A stretch of 46,979 bases of DNA, taken from the NCBI GenBank assembly GCA_029262355.1, contig JAJCZO010000126.1:1-46979 (forward strand), read 5' to 3'. The translations under genes and the position numbers were made by a program. Below, in pieces: positions 27,391-34,694 of the stretch (the first letter of the stretch is position 1; each line of letters starts with the position of its first letter). The notes below the pieces were generated by a model. It saw nothing but the letters and a program-made list of their open reading frames with translations. It had not been told where the DNA came from and did not search any database. This DNA is from Deltaproteobacteria bacterium. Its GTDB lineage: Bacteria; Desulfobacterota; Binatia; UBA12015.

Positions 27391-28068
27391 CTACCTCCTC
27401 TCGATCGGGCCGATTGCACTGGGGGAGATTTGTTCGAGCGACTGCGTGACGTGATGGGCGTGCGCGAGCAGGCCCGCATCCAGTCCCGGGTCGGGAAGGC
27501 CGACGACGAGCATCCCCGCGGCCAGGGCGGCGTCGACGCCTGCCGGCGCGTCTTCGAACACCACGCAGGTTGCCGGCTCGGCGCCCAGCTCTGCCGCTGC
27601 GAGCAGGAAGATGTCGGGCGCGGGCTTCCCTCGCTCGACCCGCGGATCATCCCCCAGAATGATCCGATCGAAGAGCGAGAACCAATCCTGGTGTCGCCGC
27701 GTCTTGAGATCGAACATGTCGCGGTGGGAGCTCGTTGCCACGGCCATTGGAACGCCCTGTTCCGAGAGGGCGCGCACGAGATCGACGGCTCCCGGCATCG
27801 GCTTGGCTTCGGGCATCCGCGTCTGGAAGACGACTTCGCGTTCCTCGAGGTACTGCTCTGGGGTGATCGGTAGCTCCAGGGTCTTGACCAGATACCGGGC
27901 CGACTCGATGGAGGGTCGGCCGACCATGTGGCTCTTGATCGACCAATCGTACGTCTTGCCCCAGCGGCCCACGATGTCCTGGGTGACTTCGGTGTAGATC
28001 AGCTCGGTGTCGAGCAGAACCCCGTCCATGTCGAAGATCACATGCATGGGCCTGTGAGGGAGCCTCAT
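27391..28068 (-). CDS. HAD-superfamily hydrolase, pseudouridine-5'-phosphatase/HDHD1-like
   Basis: A 225-residue phosphatase of HAD subfamily IA. Motif I is FDMDGVLLDTE (nucleophile and acid/base Asp), motif II is VATSSH, the Lys of motif III is in VERGKPAPDIFLLAA, and motif IV is CVVFEDAPAGVDAALAAG. The cap domain with the GRWGKTYDWSIKSHMVGR stretch resembles HDHD1 (pseudouridine-5'-phosphatase) and beta-phosphoglucomutases. The start is ambiguous: ATG codons in one frame lie at 28047, 28068, 28104 and 28140. The last three each sit 6 bases after GGAG, because they belong to a 36-bp tandem repeat; 28068 is chosen as the nearest with a good ribosome binding site. Coupled to the NUDIX gene. 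Confidence 0.9.
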   Translation of the reverse strand: MRLPHRPMHVIFDMDGVLLDTELIYTEVTQDIVGRWGKTYDWSIKSHMVGRPSIESARYLVKTLELPITPEQYLEEREVVFQTRMPEAKPMPGAVDLVRALSEQGVPMAVATSSHRDMFDLKTRRHQDWFSLFDRIILGDDPRVERGKPAPDIFLLAAAELGAEPATCVVFEDAPAGVDAALAAGMLVVGLPDPGLDAGLLAHAHHVTQSLEQISPSAIGPIERR

Positions 28069-28176
28069 CTCAAGCTCCGCACCTCCGTGGCGAGGGAGTC
28101 TCATGTCGGGCTCCGAACCCCTGTTGCGGGGGAGCCACATGTCGGGCTCCGCACCTCTGTTGCCGGGAGCATCATG
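28056..28176. repeat. 36-bp tandem repeat, three full copies and a decayed fourth
   Basis: Units at 28056-28091, 28092-28127 and 28128-28163, plus a partial, diverged copy to about 28176. On the plus strand each unit has the form GAGGGAG..CATGTCGGGCTCCG.ACC.CTGTTGC; units 2 and 3 differ at few positions and unit 1 is more diverged. There are no spacers between units. The length is a multiple of 3, so both strands read a 12-residue repeat. On the minus strand every full unit holds GGAG-N6-ATG in frame with the HAD gene. Lies between the divergent HAD and surA-like genes. Confidence 0.9.
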
Positions 28177-28254
28177 GCAGTGGCTTCGCACGCTGCCACC
28201 GGCCTCGCCACTCCGAATGGCCAGGCGGGGGTCTTTCCAGTACAGAGAAGAGGG

Positions 28255-29316
28255 ATGACTCGTGCCTCCACGCTTGGGATCGTGCTTGCGGTCTGCCTCG
28301 TCACGGGGGGGCTCGTGCCCAACGCTCGTGCCGTCGTCGTGGACCGGATCGTAGCTACGGTGGATGGCGCGCCCATTACCCTGTTCGAGCTGGAGCGGTT
28401 CATCCGACTGAACGGTGGCGTCGACCCCAACTCCGTCACCAAGGAAGACCGGGCCAAAGCGCTCGAATTGCTGATCGGCGAGACATTGGTTCGTCTCGAG
28501 AGCCGCCGACTGGGCCTAGCGGTGTCGAAGCAGGACGTCGACCTCTACATCGAAGAGATCAAGCGCGGAAACGAGCTCGATGACTCGACTCTGGCCGCGG
28601 CGTTGGCGCAACAGGGCTTCACGGTCGAGACGTACAAGGTCCAGGTCGCCAAGGAGCTTCTGAAAAACCAGCTCGTCATGCGGCAGATCCGCCAGCAGGT
28701 GAACGTGAACTCGGCAGACGTTCAGAAGTTCTACGACGACAACAAGGATCTGTTTGCCAAGACCGGGTCAGTGCACATTCGGCAGATCTTCTTCGTGATG
28801 CCTCCCGACGCATCGGAGCAGCAGCAACAACAGGTGGCCATCGTCGCTCAGCGCGCCGTGCAGGACCTGCAGGCTGGCCAGCCCTTTGCATCCGTTGCGA
28901 AGAAGTACTCGCAAGGGCCCGAGGCCGCCGACGGCGGCAGCCTTGGCTGGATGGAGAAGGGGCAGATGATCCCTCAGCTCGAGCAGATCGCGTTCGGGCT
29001 GCGGAAGGGCGAAGTGGGCCCGCCCGTGCGCACCGGCGCGGGCGTTCACATCCTGACCGTCGACGACACGAAGGCGACTGCCTACGTGCCGCTCGCGGAA
29101 GTCGAGCCACAGATCACCGAGCGTCTGTACGCCGAGGCTGTCGAGGAGCGCTTTCAAGACTACGTCGAGAGCGACCTGACGGGGGGGCATGCGATCGTTC
29201 GTCGGCTGGAACCGGTCGGCAGCGTTGCGGGCGCGAGCACGACGACGGTCGAAGACCCGTCGGAAGCGAATGGCGGCGAAGAGCAAGCGTCCGGTTCTAG
29301 CGATCACGCTGGGTGA
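28255..29316 (+). CDS. Periplasmic peptidyl-prolyl isomerase, SurA/PpiC-like
   Basis: A 353-residue exported chaperone/isomerase. The signal peptide is MTRASTLGIVLAVCLVTGGL with a cut near ARA-VVV. The N-terminal SurA-like helical region (VVVDRIVATVDGAPITLFEL, DVDLYIEEIK, VAKELLKNQLVMRQIR) spans to about 160. One parvulin domain follows at about 165-270 (VHIRQIFFVMP, ASVAKKYSQGPEAADGGSLG, VRTGAGVHILTV). Compared with E. coli SurA, it has one rather than two parvulin domains. It probably helps fold outer-membrane proteins. The ATG at 28255 has a GAAGAGGG stretch directly upstream. Its 3-prime end overlaps pdxA by 47 bases; surA next to pdxA is a known conserved linkage in proteobacteria. Confidence 0.9.
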   Translation: MTRASTLGIVLAVCLVTGGLVPNARAVVVDRIVATVDGAPITLFELERFIRLNGGVDPNSVTKEDRAKALELLIGETLVRLESRRLGLAVSKQDVDLYIEEIKRGNELDDSTLAAALAQQGFTVETYKVQVAKELLKNQLVMRQIRQQVNVNSADVQKFYDDNKDLFAKTGSVHIRQIFFVMPPDASEQQQQQVAIVAQRAVQDLQAGQPFASVAKKYSQGPEAADGGSLGWMEKGQMIPQLEQIAFGLRKGEVGPPVRTGAGVHILTVDDTKATAYVPLAEVEPQITERLYAEAVEERFQDYVESDLTGGHAIVRRLEPVGSVAGASTTTVEDPSEANGGEEQASGSSDHAG

Positions 29317-30349
29317 TCCGTCCGGGGTTGGCCCCGAGGTCGCCCTGCAGGCGCTGCGGTCGCCGCGGGGGCTGCCTTGCCGACCCCTGCTCGTCGGCGA
29401 TCTAGGAGCCACGCGCGCGAGTGCACGCCGTCTGCGGCTCGACGTCGCGATCGAGCCGATCTCAGTCGAAGAGATCGAGCGGGACGGGGTTCCCGCTGGG
29501 CGGTCGATCGCGTTGGTTTCTCCGCCCAGCGTCGCGCCGCTGACTGCGGCCGAGCGTCGGCCCGGCAAGCCAGGGCTCGCCGGGGCTCGTGTGGCATTCG
29601 AGGCGATTGCCACCGCCGTGGATCTGACCAAGCGCGGTGCCGTCGACGCTCTCTGCACCGCACCCATCAGCAAGGAGTGGTTCGCACGGGCGGGAGTCGC
29701 GCGCACCGGTCACACCGAGATTCTCGGGAAGCTCTGCGGTGCATCCGACGTCCGCATGATGATGGCCGTGGACGATCTGCGCGTCGTCTTGGCTACGATT
29801 CACCTTCCCCTGCGGCGTGTCGCTGGTTCACTCGATGTCGATGGGATCGCGGATACGATCGAGATGACGGCCGAGTCCTTGCGGCGATGGTGGCGCATTC
29901 GCCGGCCACGAATCGCCGTCGCGGCTCTGAATCCTCACGCGGGCGACGGCGGGATCTACGGGGACGAAGAGGCACGCGTGATTGCACCGGCGCTTCGCCG
30001 CGCGCGCCGCCGCGGGATCGCCGTGACGGGCCCCTATCCCGCCGACACGCTGTTCTCCGCGCTGGGGCCGCCGGCCGACGCGATCGTCGCGATGTACCAC
30101 GACCAGGGGTTGGTTCCGATCAAGCAGCGCGACGTTCACCGGGCCGTGAACATCACGCTGGGCCTGCCGTTCGTGCGGACGTCTCCCGATCACGGAACTG
30201 CTTACGACCTGGCGGGCAAGGGGCGGGCGGATCCCAGCAGCATGCGCGCCGCTCTCGAGCTGGCGTTGGAGCTCGCACCGGTCCATGGAGCTCCCTCGAA
30301 GCCGGCTCGAGGGAGCTCCGGCCGCTCGGCGAGGGTACGCACTCGGTGA
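29270..30349 (+). CDS. pdxA: 4-hydroxythreonine-4-phosphate dehydrogenase
   Basis: Oxidises 4-phosphohydroxy-threonine with NAD in pyridoxal-5'-phosphate synthesis. Family marks in order: LAITLGDPSGVGPEVALQAL, the substrate loop VDALCTAPISKEWF, the zinc-site TGHTE, ALNPHAGDGGIYG, AMYHDQGLVPIK and TSPDHGTAYDLAGKG. The protein is 359 residues, about 25-30 longer than usual, with a Pro/Ser/Arg-rich tail after the family end (from about 335). That tail is encoded by a 13-bp inverted repeat (30287-30319). The start is the ATG at 29270 with GGAAG upstream; the frame extends back inside the surA-like gene without family likeness. The 47-base overlap suggests coupled translation. Confidence 0.94.
   Translation: MAAKSKRPVLAITLGDPSGVGPEVALQALRSPRGLPCRPLLVGDLGATRASARRLRLDVAIEPISVEEIERDGVPAGRSIALVSPPSVAPLTAAERRPGKPGLAGARVAFEAIATAVDLTKRGAVDALCTAPISKEWFARAGVARTGHTEILGKLCGASDVRMMMAVDDLRVVLATIHLPLRRVAGSLDVDGIADTIEMTAESLRRWWRIRRPRIAVAALNPHAGDGGIYGDEEARVIAPALRRARRRGIAVTGPYPADTLFSALGPPADAIVAMYHDQGLVPIKQRDVHRAVNITLGLPFVRTSPDHGTAYDLAGKGRADPSSMRAALELALELAPVHGAPSKPARGSSGRSARVRTR
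30287..30319. repeat. 13-bp inverted repeat inside the pdxA 3-prime end
   Basis: GGAGCTCCCTCGA (30287-30299) and its exact reverse complement (30307-30319) flank a 7-base loop. It encodes the extra, low-complexity C-terminal tail of PdxA. No T run follows. It may act as an RNA hairpin that protects or ends the surA-pdxA message, or be a decayed insertion. Confidence 0.6.
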
Positions 30350-30436
30350 AAAGAACCCCATTGTGCCCGGCGAATCCCGGGGCTCTGATCCGAGCCGCCG
30401 AGATCGAGACGGCCTAAGCTAAGGCATGATCGGGCC

Positions 30437-30458
30437 GCATCCCCTCATGGGGGGATGC
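30437..30458. terminator. Possible terminator hairpin after pdxA
   Basis: GCATCCCC (30437-30444) and GGGGATGC (30451-30458) form an 8-bp stem with a 6-base loop, 88 bases after the pdxA stop and 45 before the response regulator. The following bases are CTTCGAG, not a T tract, so an intrinsic terminator is not certain. Confidence 0.4.
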
Positions 30459-30502
30459 CTTCGAGTTGGCGATGGCCGTATGTTCCCAGGCGAGGTTGAG
30501 CA

Positions 30503-31207
30503 ATGACGGCCGGCGAATCGAAGACACCGCGATACTCCGTCCTCTTGGTGGAGGACGATGCACCGACCAGAGCCCATCTCGCTCGCGCGATCGCCGCGCA
30601 TCCCCGTCTCGATCTGATCGCGGCCCGCGGCACCCTGAGTGAGGCGCGCGATGACCTGTCGGAAAGAGCGCCGGATGCCCTACTCACGGACCTCGGGCTG
30701 CCCGATGGTAGTGGAATCGATCTGATCCGGTTTGCGCGCGAGGTTGCGCCGAAGGCGCAGATCATGGTCGTCACCGTGTTCGGAGATGAGAAGAACGTCA
30801 TCAGCTCCATCGAAGCCGGGGCGAGCGGCTACCTCTTGAAGGACGGAACGTCGGAGGCGATCGGCGAATCCGTGATGCAGCTGATGCTGGGCGGCTCGCC
30901 CATGAGTGCCCCCATCGCGCGCCGATTGCTCGAACGATTTCGTAGTGAATCGCCTGGGGATGCCTCCGTGCCTGAGGGTCCGCCCGAGCCGCCCCGTGCT
31001 CGTGCGACCTTGACGGGGCGCGAGGCCGAGATTCTCCGCTTGATCACCAAGGGCTTCAGCTTCCCCGAGATCGCGTCGTTGCTTTCGATCTCCGCGCATA
31101 CCGTCACCTCGCACGTGCGGCACATCTACGAGAAGCTCGAAGTGAACTCGCGCGGGGAGGCTGTGTACGAGGCGGTTCAGCAGGGCCTCATCCGGATGGA
31201 CGAGTAG
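30503..31207 (+). CDS. NarL/FixJ-family response regulator (receiver plus LuxR HTH)
   Basis: A 234-residue regulator. The receiver (about 10-130) has the acidic pair in VLLVEDDAPT, the phosphorylated D63 in LLTDLGLPDGSG, the Thr in MVVTVFGD and the Lys in GYLLKDGT. The LuxR-type DNA-binding domain (about 165-230) has LTGREAEILRLITKGFSFPE, then ASLLSISAHTVTSHVRHIYE. A Pro-rich linker joins them. No kinase gene is adjacent; the soluble PAS kinase at 15.9-17.1 kb is the only kinase in the window, but its partner is not known. It stands alone between pdxA and the thiolase gene, each with its own possible terminator. Confidence 0.93.
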   Translation: MTAGESKTPRYSVLLVEDDAPTRAHLARAIAAHPRLDLIAARGTLSEARDDLSERAPDALLTDLGLPDGSGIDLIRFAREVAPKAQIMVVTVFGDEKNVISSIEAGASGYLLKDGTSEAIGESVMQLMLGGSPMSAPIARRLLERFRSESPGDASVPEGPPEPPRARATLTGREAEILRLITKGFSFPEIASLLSISAHTVTSHVRHIYEKLEVNSRGEAVYEAVQQGLIRMDE

Positions 31208-31248
31208 GCTTGGGCTCCCCGAGCACACGGTCGCGGATCGTGGACCAG

Positions 31249-31273
31249 GGCCGGGTGATGGACGGCCCCGGCC
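31249..31273. terminator. Possible terminator stem after the response regulator
   Basis: GGCCGGG (31249-31255) pairs with CCCGGCC (31267-31273) over an 11-base loop, 42 bases after the response regulator stop and 50 before the thiolase ATG. GC-rich but without a T tract. Confidence 0.3.
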
Positions 31274-31323
31274 GGCTTCGTTAGCTACCGCGACAGACGC
31301 TGCTGGGAAAAGGGAGACCCGCC

Positions 31324-32487
31324 ATGGAAGAAGTCTACATCGTCGAAGCCGTCCGTAGCCCGATCGGCCGCCGCAAAGGGGCGTTCGCCGGGATCATGCC
31401 CGCCGATTTACTCGGTGCGGTCCAGAAGGCAGCGATCGATCGATCGGGAATCGACCCTGCTCAGGTTGGTCAGGTCATCGGCGGGTGCGTGTCTCAGGTG
31501 GGTGAGCAGTCGTTCAACATCGCGCGCGTCGCGTGGCTTGCGGCCGGATTGCCGCTCGAGGTGGCGTCGACCACCGTCGACAGTCAGTGCGGCTCGTCTC
31601 AGCAGGCCACGTCGGTGGCGGCTGGTTTGATCGGAGCGGGTATCGAGGATCTCGTGCTGGCCTGCGGGGTCGAAATGATGACACGGGTTCCGCTCGGCGC
31701 TAACATGAAGGGTGGGTTTCCCATGACGCCGGCGTACATGGAGCACTACGCGCCGACCTCCCAGTTCCAGGGCGCGGAGATGATCGCCAAGGAATACGGG
31801 GTCACGAGAGAAGACACCGATCGGTTCGGTCTCCTGAGCCAAGAGCGAGCGGCGAAAGCATGGGCATCGGGCCACTTCGATCGCGAGATCGCCACGATCA
31901 CTGCCCCGGTTCTCGATGACGAGGGAAAGCCGACGGGGGAGACGCGCGAGGTTTCGCGTGACGAGGGACTTCGCGAGACCTCACTCGAGAAGCTGGCGTC
32001 GCTCAAGGCAGTCGAGGAGGGTGGAATTCACACGGCGGGTTCTTCCTCACAGATATCCGACGGCGCATCGGCAATCCTGCTCGCGTCGCCCGCGAAGGCG
32101 AAGGAACTCGGCCTGAAGCCCCGTGCGCGGATCGCCGCGACCACCTTGGTCGGTTGCGACCCGGTGACGATGCTGAAAGGCCCGATCCCAGCCTCTCGTA
32201 AGGTGCTGTCCCAGACGGGCCTTAGCATTGATCAGATCGACACCTTCGAAGTGAACGAAGCATTCGCCACCGTGGTGCTGGCCTGGGAGAAGGAGCTGCA
32301 GCCAAACCCGGAGCGGGTAAACCCCAACGGTGGCGCCATTGCCCTGGGCCACCCTACGGGTTGCACGGGCGCGCGGCTTCTCACGACGGCTCTGCACGAA
32401 CTCGAGCGGACCGGGGGCAAGTACGGTCTCGTGTCCATGTGCTGTGGCGGTGGTCTCGGCACGGGCACGATCATCGAGCGTCTCTGA
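31324..32487 (+). CDS. Acetyl-CoA acetyltransferase (thiolase family)
   Basis: A 387-residue thiolase that joins or cleaves acyl-CoA units. The first catalytic Cys is C89 in TTVDSQCGSSQQA. The His motif is NPNGGAIALGHPTGCTGARL, and the second Cys is in SMCCGGGLGTGTI, close to the C-terminus. EVNEAFA is also present. The SQC in place of the usual NKxC/NRxCASG and the length resemble steroid- or fatty-acid-degrading FadA-type enzymes of actinobacteria and other environmental bacteria. The substrate cannot be fixed. GGGAG lies 8 bases before the ATG. No hydratase or dehydrogenase partner is adjacent; a sulfatase-fold gene starts 38 bases downstream. Confidence 0.93.
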   Translation: MEEVYIVEAVRSPIGRRKGAFAGIMPADLLGAVQKAAIDRSGIDPAQVGQVIGGCVSQVGEQSFNIARVAWLAAGLPLEVASTTVDSQCGSSQQATSVAAGLIGAGIEDLVLACGVEMMTRVPLGANMKGGFPMTPAYMEHYAPTSQFQGAEMIAKEYGVTREDTDRFGLLSQERAAKAWASGHFDREIATITAPVLDDEGKPTGETREVSRDEGLRETSLEKLASLKAVEEGGIHTAGSSSQISDGASAILLASPAKAKELGLKPRARIAATTLVGCDPVTMLKGPIPASRKVLSQTGLSIDQIDTFEVNEAFATVVLAWEKELQPNPERVNPNGGAIALGHPTGCTGARLLTTALHELERTGGKYGLVSMCCGGGLGTGTIIERL

Positions 32488-32525
32488 TCCAGGCGTCTGA
32501 GGAGAAGCGCTTCAGAGAACACGCC

Positions 32526-33983
32526 GTGCTCCGATTCGTTGCTCTCGCGGTCGCTCTTGTGGCGGTGGTCCTCGCCGTGGCGGCGCCGCCGCGCGAGTCG
32601 GAGATCCCACTGCGTCTCGCGAATGGTGCGCTGCCCAACATCCTCCTTCTGACGATAGACACACTGCGCGCGGATCATCTCGGGTACGTCGAGTCAGGGC
32701 CGAACGATCTGACGCCGTCGCTCGATCGACTCGCGGACGGAGGCACGGCGTTCGTGGCCGCGAGCACGCCCGCGCCCACCACGCGCGCCGCCACGGCCGC
32801 TCTGCTGACGGGGGCCTACCGGGGGGCCCACGGCGTGCGTGGGAATGGTTGGATGCTTGGCAAGCGCGCGCCCGTGCTGGCCGAGGTTCTCGGCCACGCG
32901 GGGTACGCGACGGCCGGGTTCTTCGGGAACGGAATCTTGGATGCAGAATTCGGGTTCGGTCGCGGGTTCGATCGCTACGAATCGTTCGCGAAGTTCCGCG
33001 GGCGTGGCTTCTCGAAGGACGAGGTCGGGGTGCAACGCGCCAAGAAGTGGCTCGAGGGCCGCCCGGCGGAGCCGTGGTTCCTGTGGGTCCATCTCATGGA
33101 CCCGCATGGCCCCTATGACTCCGCGCCGCCTTCGGTGCGCGAAGAGATCCCACGCGACGAATCCCGCCCCGAACGAGTGCTCACGAAGGCTCGGCGGAAC
33201 ACCGGGCTGGGGGTTCTCCCGAAGTACCAGGCCATCCCGGGCGTTCGTCGAGCGTCGGTGTATCGACACCGCTATCGCGCCGAGGTCCACCATTGCGACG
33301 AGCAGGCCGGGAAGCTTCTGGCGGCGTTGGCGAATCTCGGGCTCGCCGACAGCACTCTGGTCGTCCTCACCGCAGATCACGGCGAAGGGTTAGGCGACCA
33401 CGAGTACTTTTTTCAGCATGGGTGGTTCTCTGATGAAGGTTCGATTGCCGTCCCTCTGGCCTTCCGGCTCCCGGGCCGGGTTCGGTCTGGCGTGCGGCTG
33501 GATTCTCCCGTGAGTCTGGTGGATGTGGCGCCGACGCTCATCGGAGGGTTGGGCTTGACGGTGCCGGCGGAGATGCAGGGGCGCGACCTCTCCGCCGCCC
33601 TTTCTGCCGAGCGGCCCGCACCGGTGATCGCGGGGCCGGTATTCTCGGCGTCGACCCTGCCGAGCGGAATCGCCTCGGTCCGGCTCGGTTCCTGGAAGCT
33701 CGTCCACACGCCTGGCCCACCTGCACCGGGGGCTCGCCCCGATGATCCCTGGGTCGCGGACTATGGACCCGAGGGCTTCCGGCTCTTCGACCTCCGCTCG
33801 GACCCCGGCGAAACTGCCGACGTCTCGGCGGACCACGCCGAGCGGGCGAGCCGCATGCGGGCTCTCCTCGAGCGCTGGGAAGCGGGCCAAGACCTCAATC
33901 CTACCGCGCGCGCGGGTGCTCCCGAGCAGGAGCTGAGCCCTCGGGTGCAAGAGATGCTCCGCTCGCTCGGTTACGTGGACTGA
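32526..33983 (+). CDS. Sulfatase-fold (alkaline phosphatase superfamily) hydrolase with Thr in place of FGly Cys
   Basis: A 485-residue exported or membrane-anchored protein; residues 3-20 are hydrophobic (FVALAVALVAVVLAVAA). The metal site has LLTIDTLRADHLGY (D45, D50) and VVLTADHGEGLGDHEYFFQH. At the catalytic position the sequence is APTTRAATAALLTG: T86 stands where formylglycine sulfatases have Cys or Ser in CxPSR, and neither the Pro nor the Arg is kept. The aligned Thr is usual in phosphate-transferring relatives, so sulfate-ester hydrolysis is doubtful. The C-terminal RLFDLRSDPGETADVS is the common sulfatase C-domain end. GTG at 32526 is the likeliest start, but its ribosome binding site is weak. 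It follows the thiolase by 38 bases. Confidence 0.85.
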   Translation: MLRFVALAVALVAVVLAVAAPPRESEIPLRLANGALPNILLLTIDTLRADHLGYVESGPNDLTPSLDRLADGGTAFVAASTPAPTTRAATAALLTGAYRGAHGVRGNGWMLGKRAPVLAEVLGHAGYATAGFFGNGILDAEFGFGRGFDRYESFAKFRGRGFSKDEVGVQRAKKWLEGRPAEPWFLWVHLMDPHGPYDSAPPSVREEIPRDESRPERVLTKARRNTGLGVLPKYQAIPGVRRASVYRHRYRAEVHHCDEQAGKLLAALANLGLADSTLVVLTADHGEGLGDHEYFFQHGWFSDEGSIAVPLAFRLPGRVRSGVRLDSPVSLVDVAPTLIGGLGLTVPAEMQGRDLSAALSAERPAPVIAGPVFSASTLPSGIASVRLGSWKLVHTPGPPAPGARPDDPWVADYGPEGFRLFDLRSDPGETADVSADHAERASRMRALLERWEAGQDLNPTARAGAPEQELSPRVQEMLRSLGYVD

Positions 33984-34047
33984 AACGGGCCCTTTCGGAG
34001 GCGAAGGAAACGCGAATTCCGATTCAACGCTCTTGCGTACGAAACCG

Positions 34048-34077
34048 TTGACGTCGAAGCGCATCGTTCGCTACGCG
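34048..34077 (+). promoter_or_regulatory. Possible promoter of the lrp-gltB-gltD unit
   Basis: TTGACG (34048-34053) lies 17-18 bases before CTACGC/TACGCG (34071-34077) and about 26 bases before the Lrp-type start codon. The -35 is good, the -10 poor. It is in the 119-base gap after the sulfatase-fold gene, the only space for a promoter of this unit. Confidence 0.3.
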
Positions 34078-34102
34078 TAAGGCCTACCCCCCTGGGGACC
34101 TT

Positions 34103-34660
34103 ATGAAATTAGGTAATGGCACCGGAAACGCGCTCGATGCGATCGATTTGAAGATCCTCGACACGTTACAGCGGGACTGCAAGATCCCACTTGCTCGTGT
34201 CGGCGAGCAGGTCGGTCTGTCCGCGCCGTCGGTCATCGACCGAATCAAGAAGCTCGAGAACGCGGGCGTCATCACCGGGTATCACGCCGCGCTCGACTCG
34301 CAGGAATTGGGGCTCGATGTCACGGCGTTCATCGGCGTGGAGCACGGTCAACTCGCCGACGTCACCGACTTCGAAGACTACGTGAGCAAACTCGAAGACA
34401 TCCTCGAGTGTCACCACGTCACCGGACAGCACACGTTCTTGCTCAAGGCCAAGACGAAGAACACGTCTGCCCTCGAGAGCCTGATCAGCCAGATCCGGAA
34501 GATTCCCGGCGTGGCTCGGACCGAGACCATGGTGGTTCTGTCCACGCATGTCGAGCGGTCACAGGTTCCGCTTCCGGGGGAGTCCTCCCTGGAACAGAGC
34601 CAGTCGCCGCGGCGGCGCTCGCGCGGCGCGGGGAGCAAGTCCGTCGCCGCCGCTTCCTGA
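34103..34660 (+). CDS. Lrp/AsnC-family transcriptional regulator
   Basis: A 185-residue regulator. The N-terminal helix-turn-helix (about 10-60) has [40 protein letters not shown] and [17 protein letters not shown]. The RAM effector domain (about 75-150) has [26 protein letters not shown] and [13 protein letters not shown]. The last 30 residues are a Ser/Arg-rich tail beyond the usual family end. It lies 34 bases ahead of gltB on the same strand. Lrp regulates gltBD in E. coli, so control of the downstream glutamate synthase by amino acid supply is likely (inference). GGGGA is placed about 5 bases before the ATG. Confidence 0.93.
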   Translation: MKLGNGTGNALDAIDLKILDTLQRDCKIPLARVGEQVGLSAPSVIDRIKKLENAGVITGYHAALDSQELGLDVTAFIGVEHGQLADVTDFEDYVSKLEDILECHHVTGQHTFLLKAKTKNTSALESLISQIRKIPGVARTETMVVLSTHVERSQVPLPGESSLEQSQSPRRRSRGAGSKSVAAAS

Positions 34661-34694
34661 ACGTTCCGGACGCCACACCTACCGAGAGGCCCGA

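Noticed and set aside
28056-28176. CRISPR array
   Set aside because: The 36-bp units are contiguous with no spacers, only three copies are present and no cas gene is nearby.
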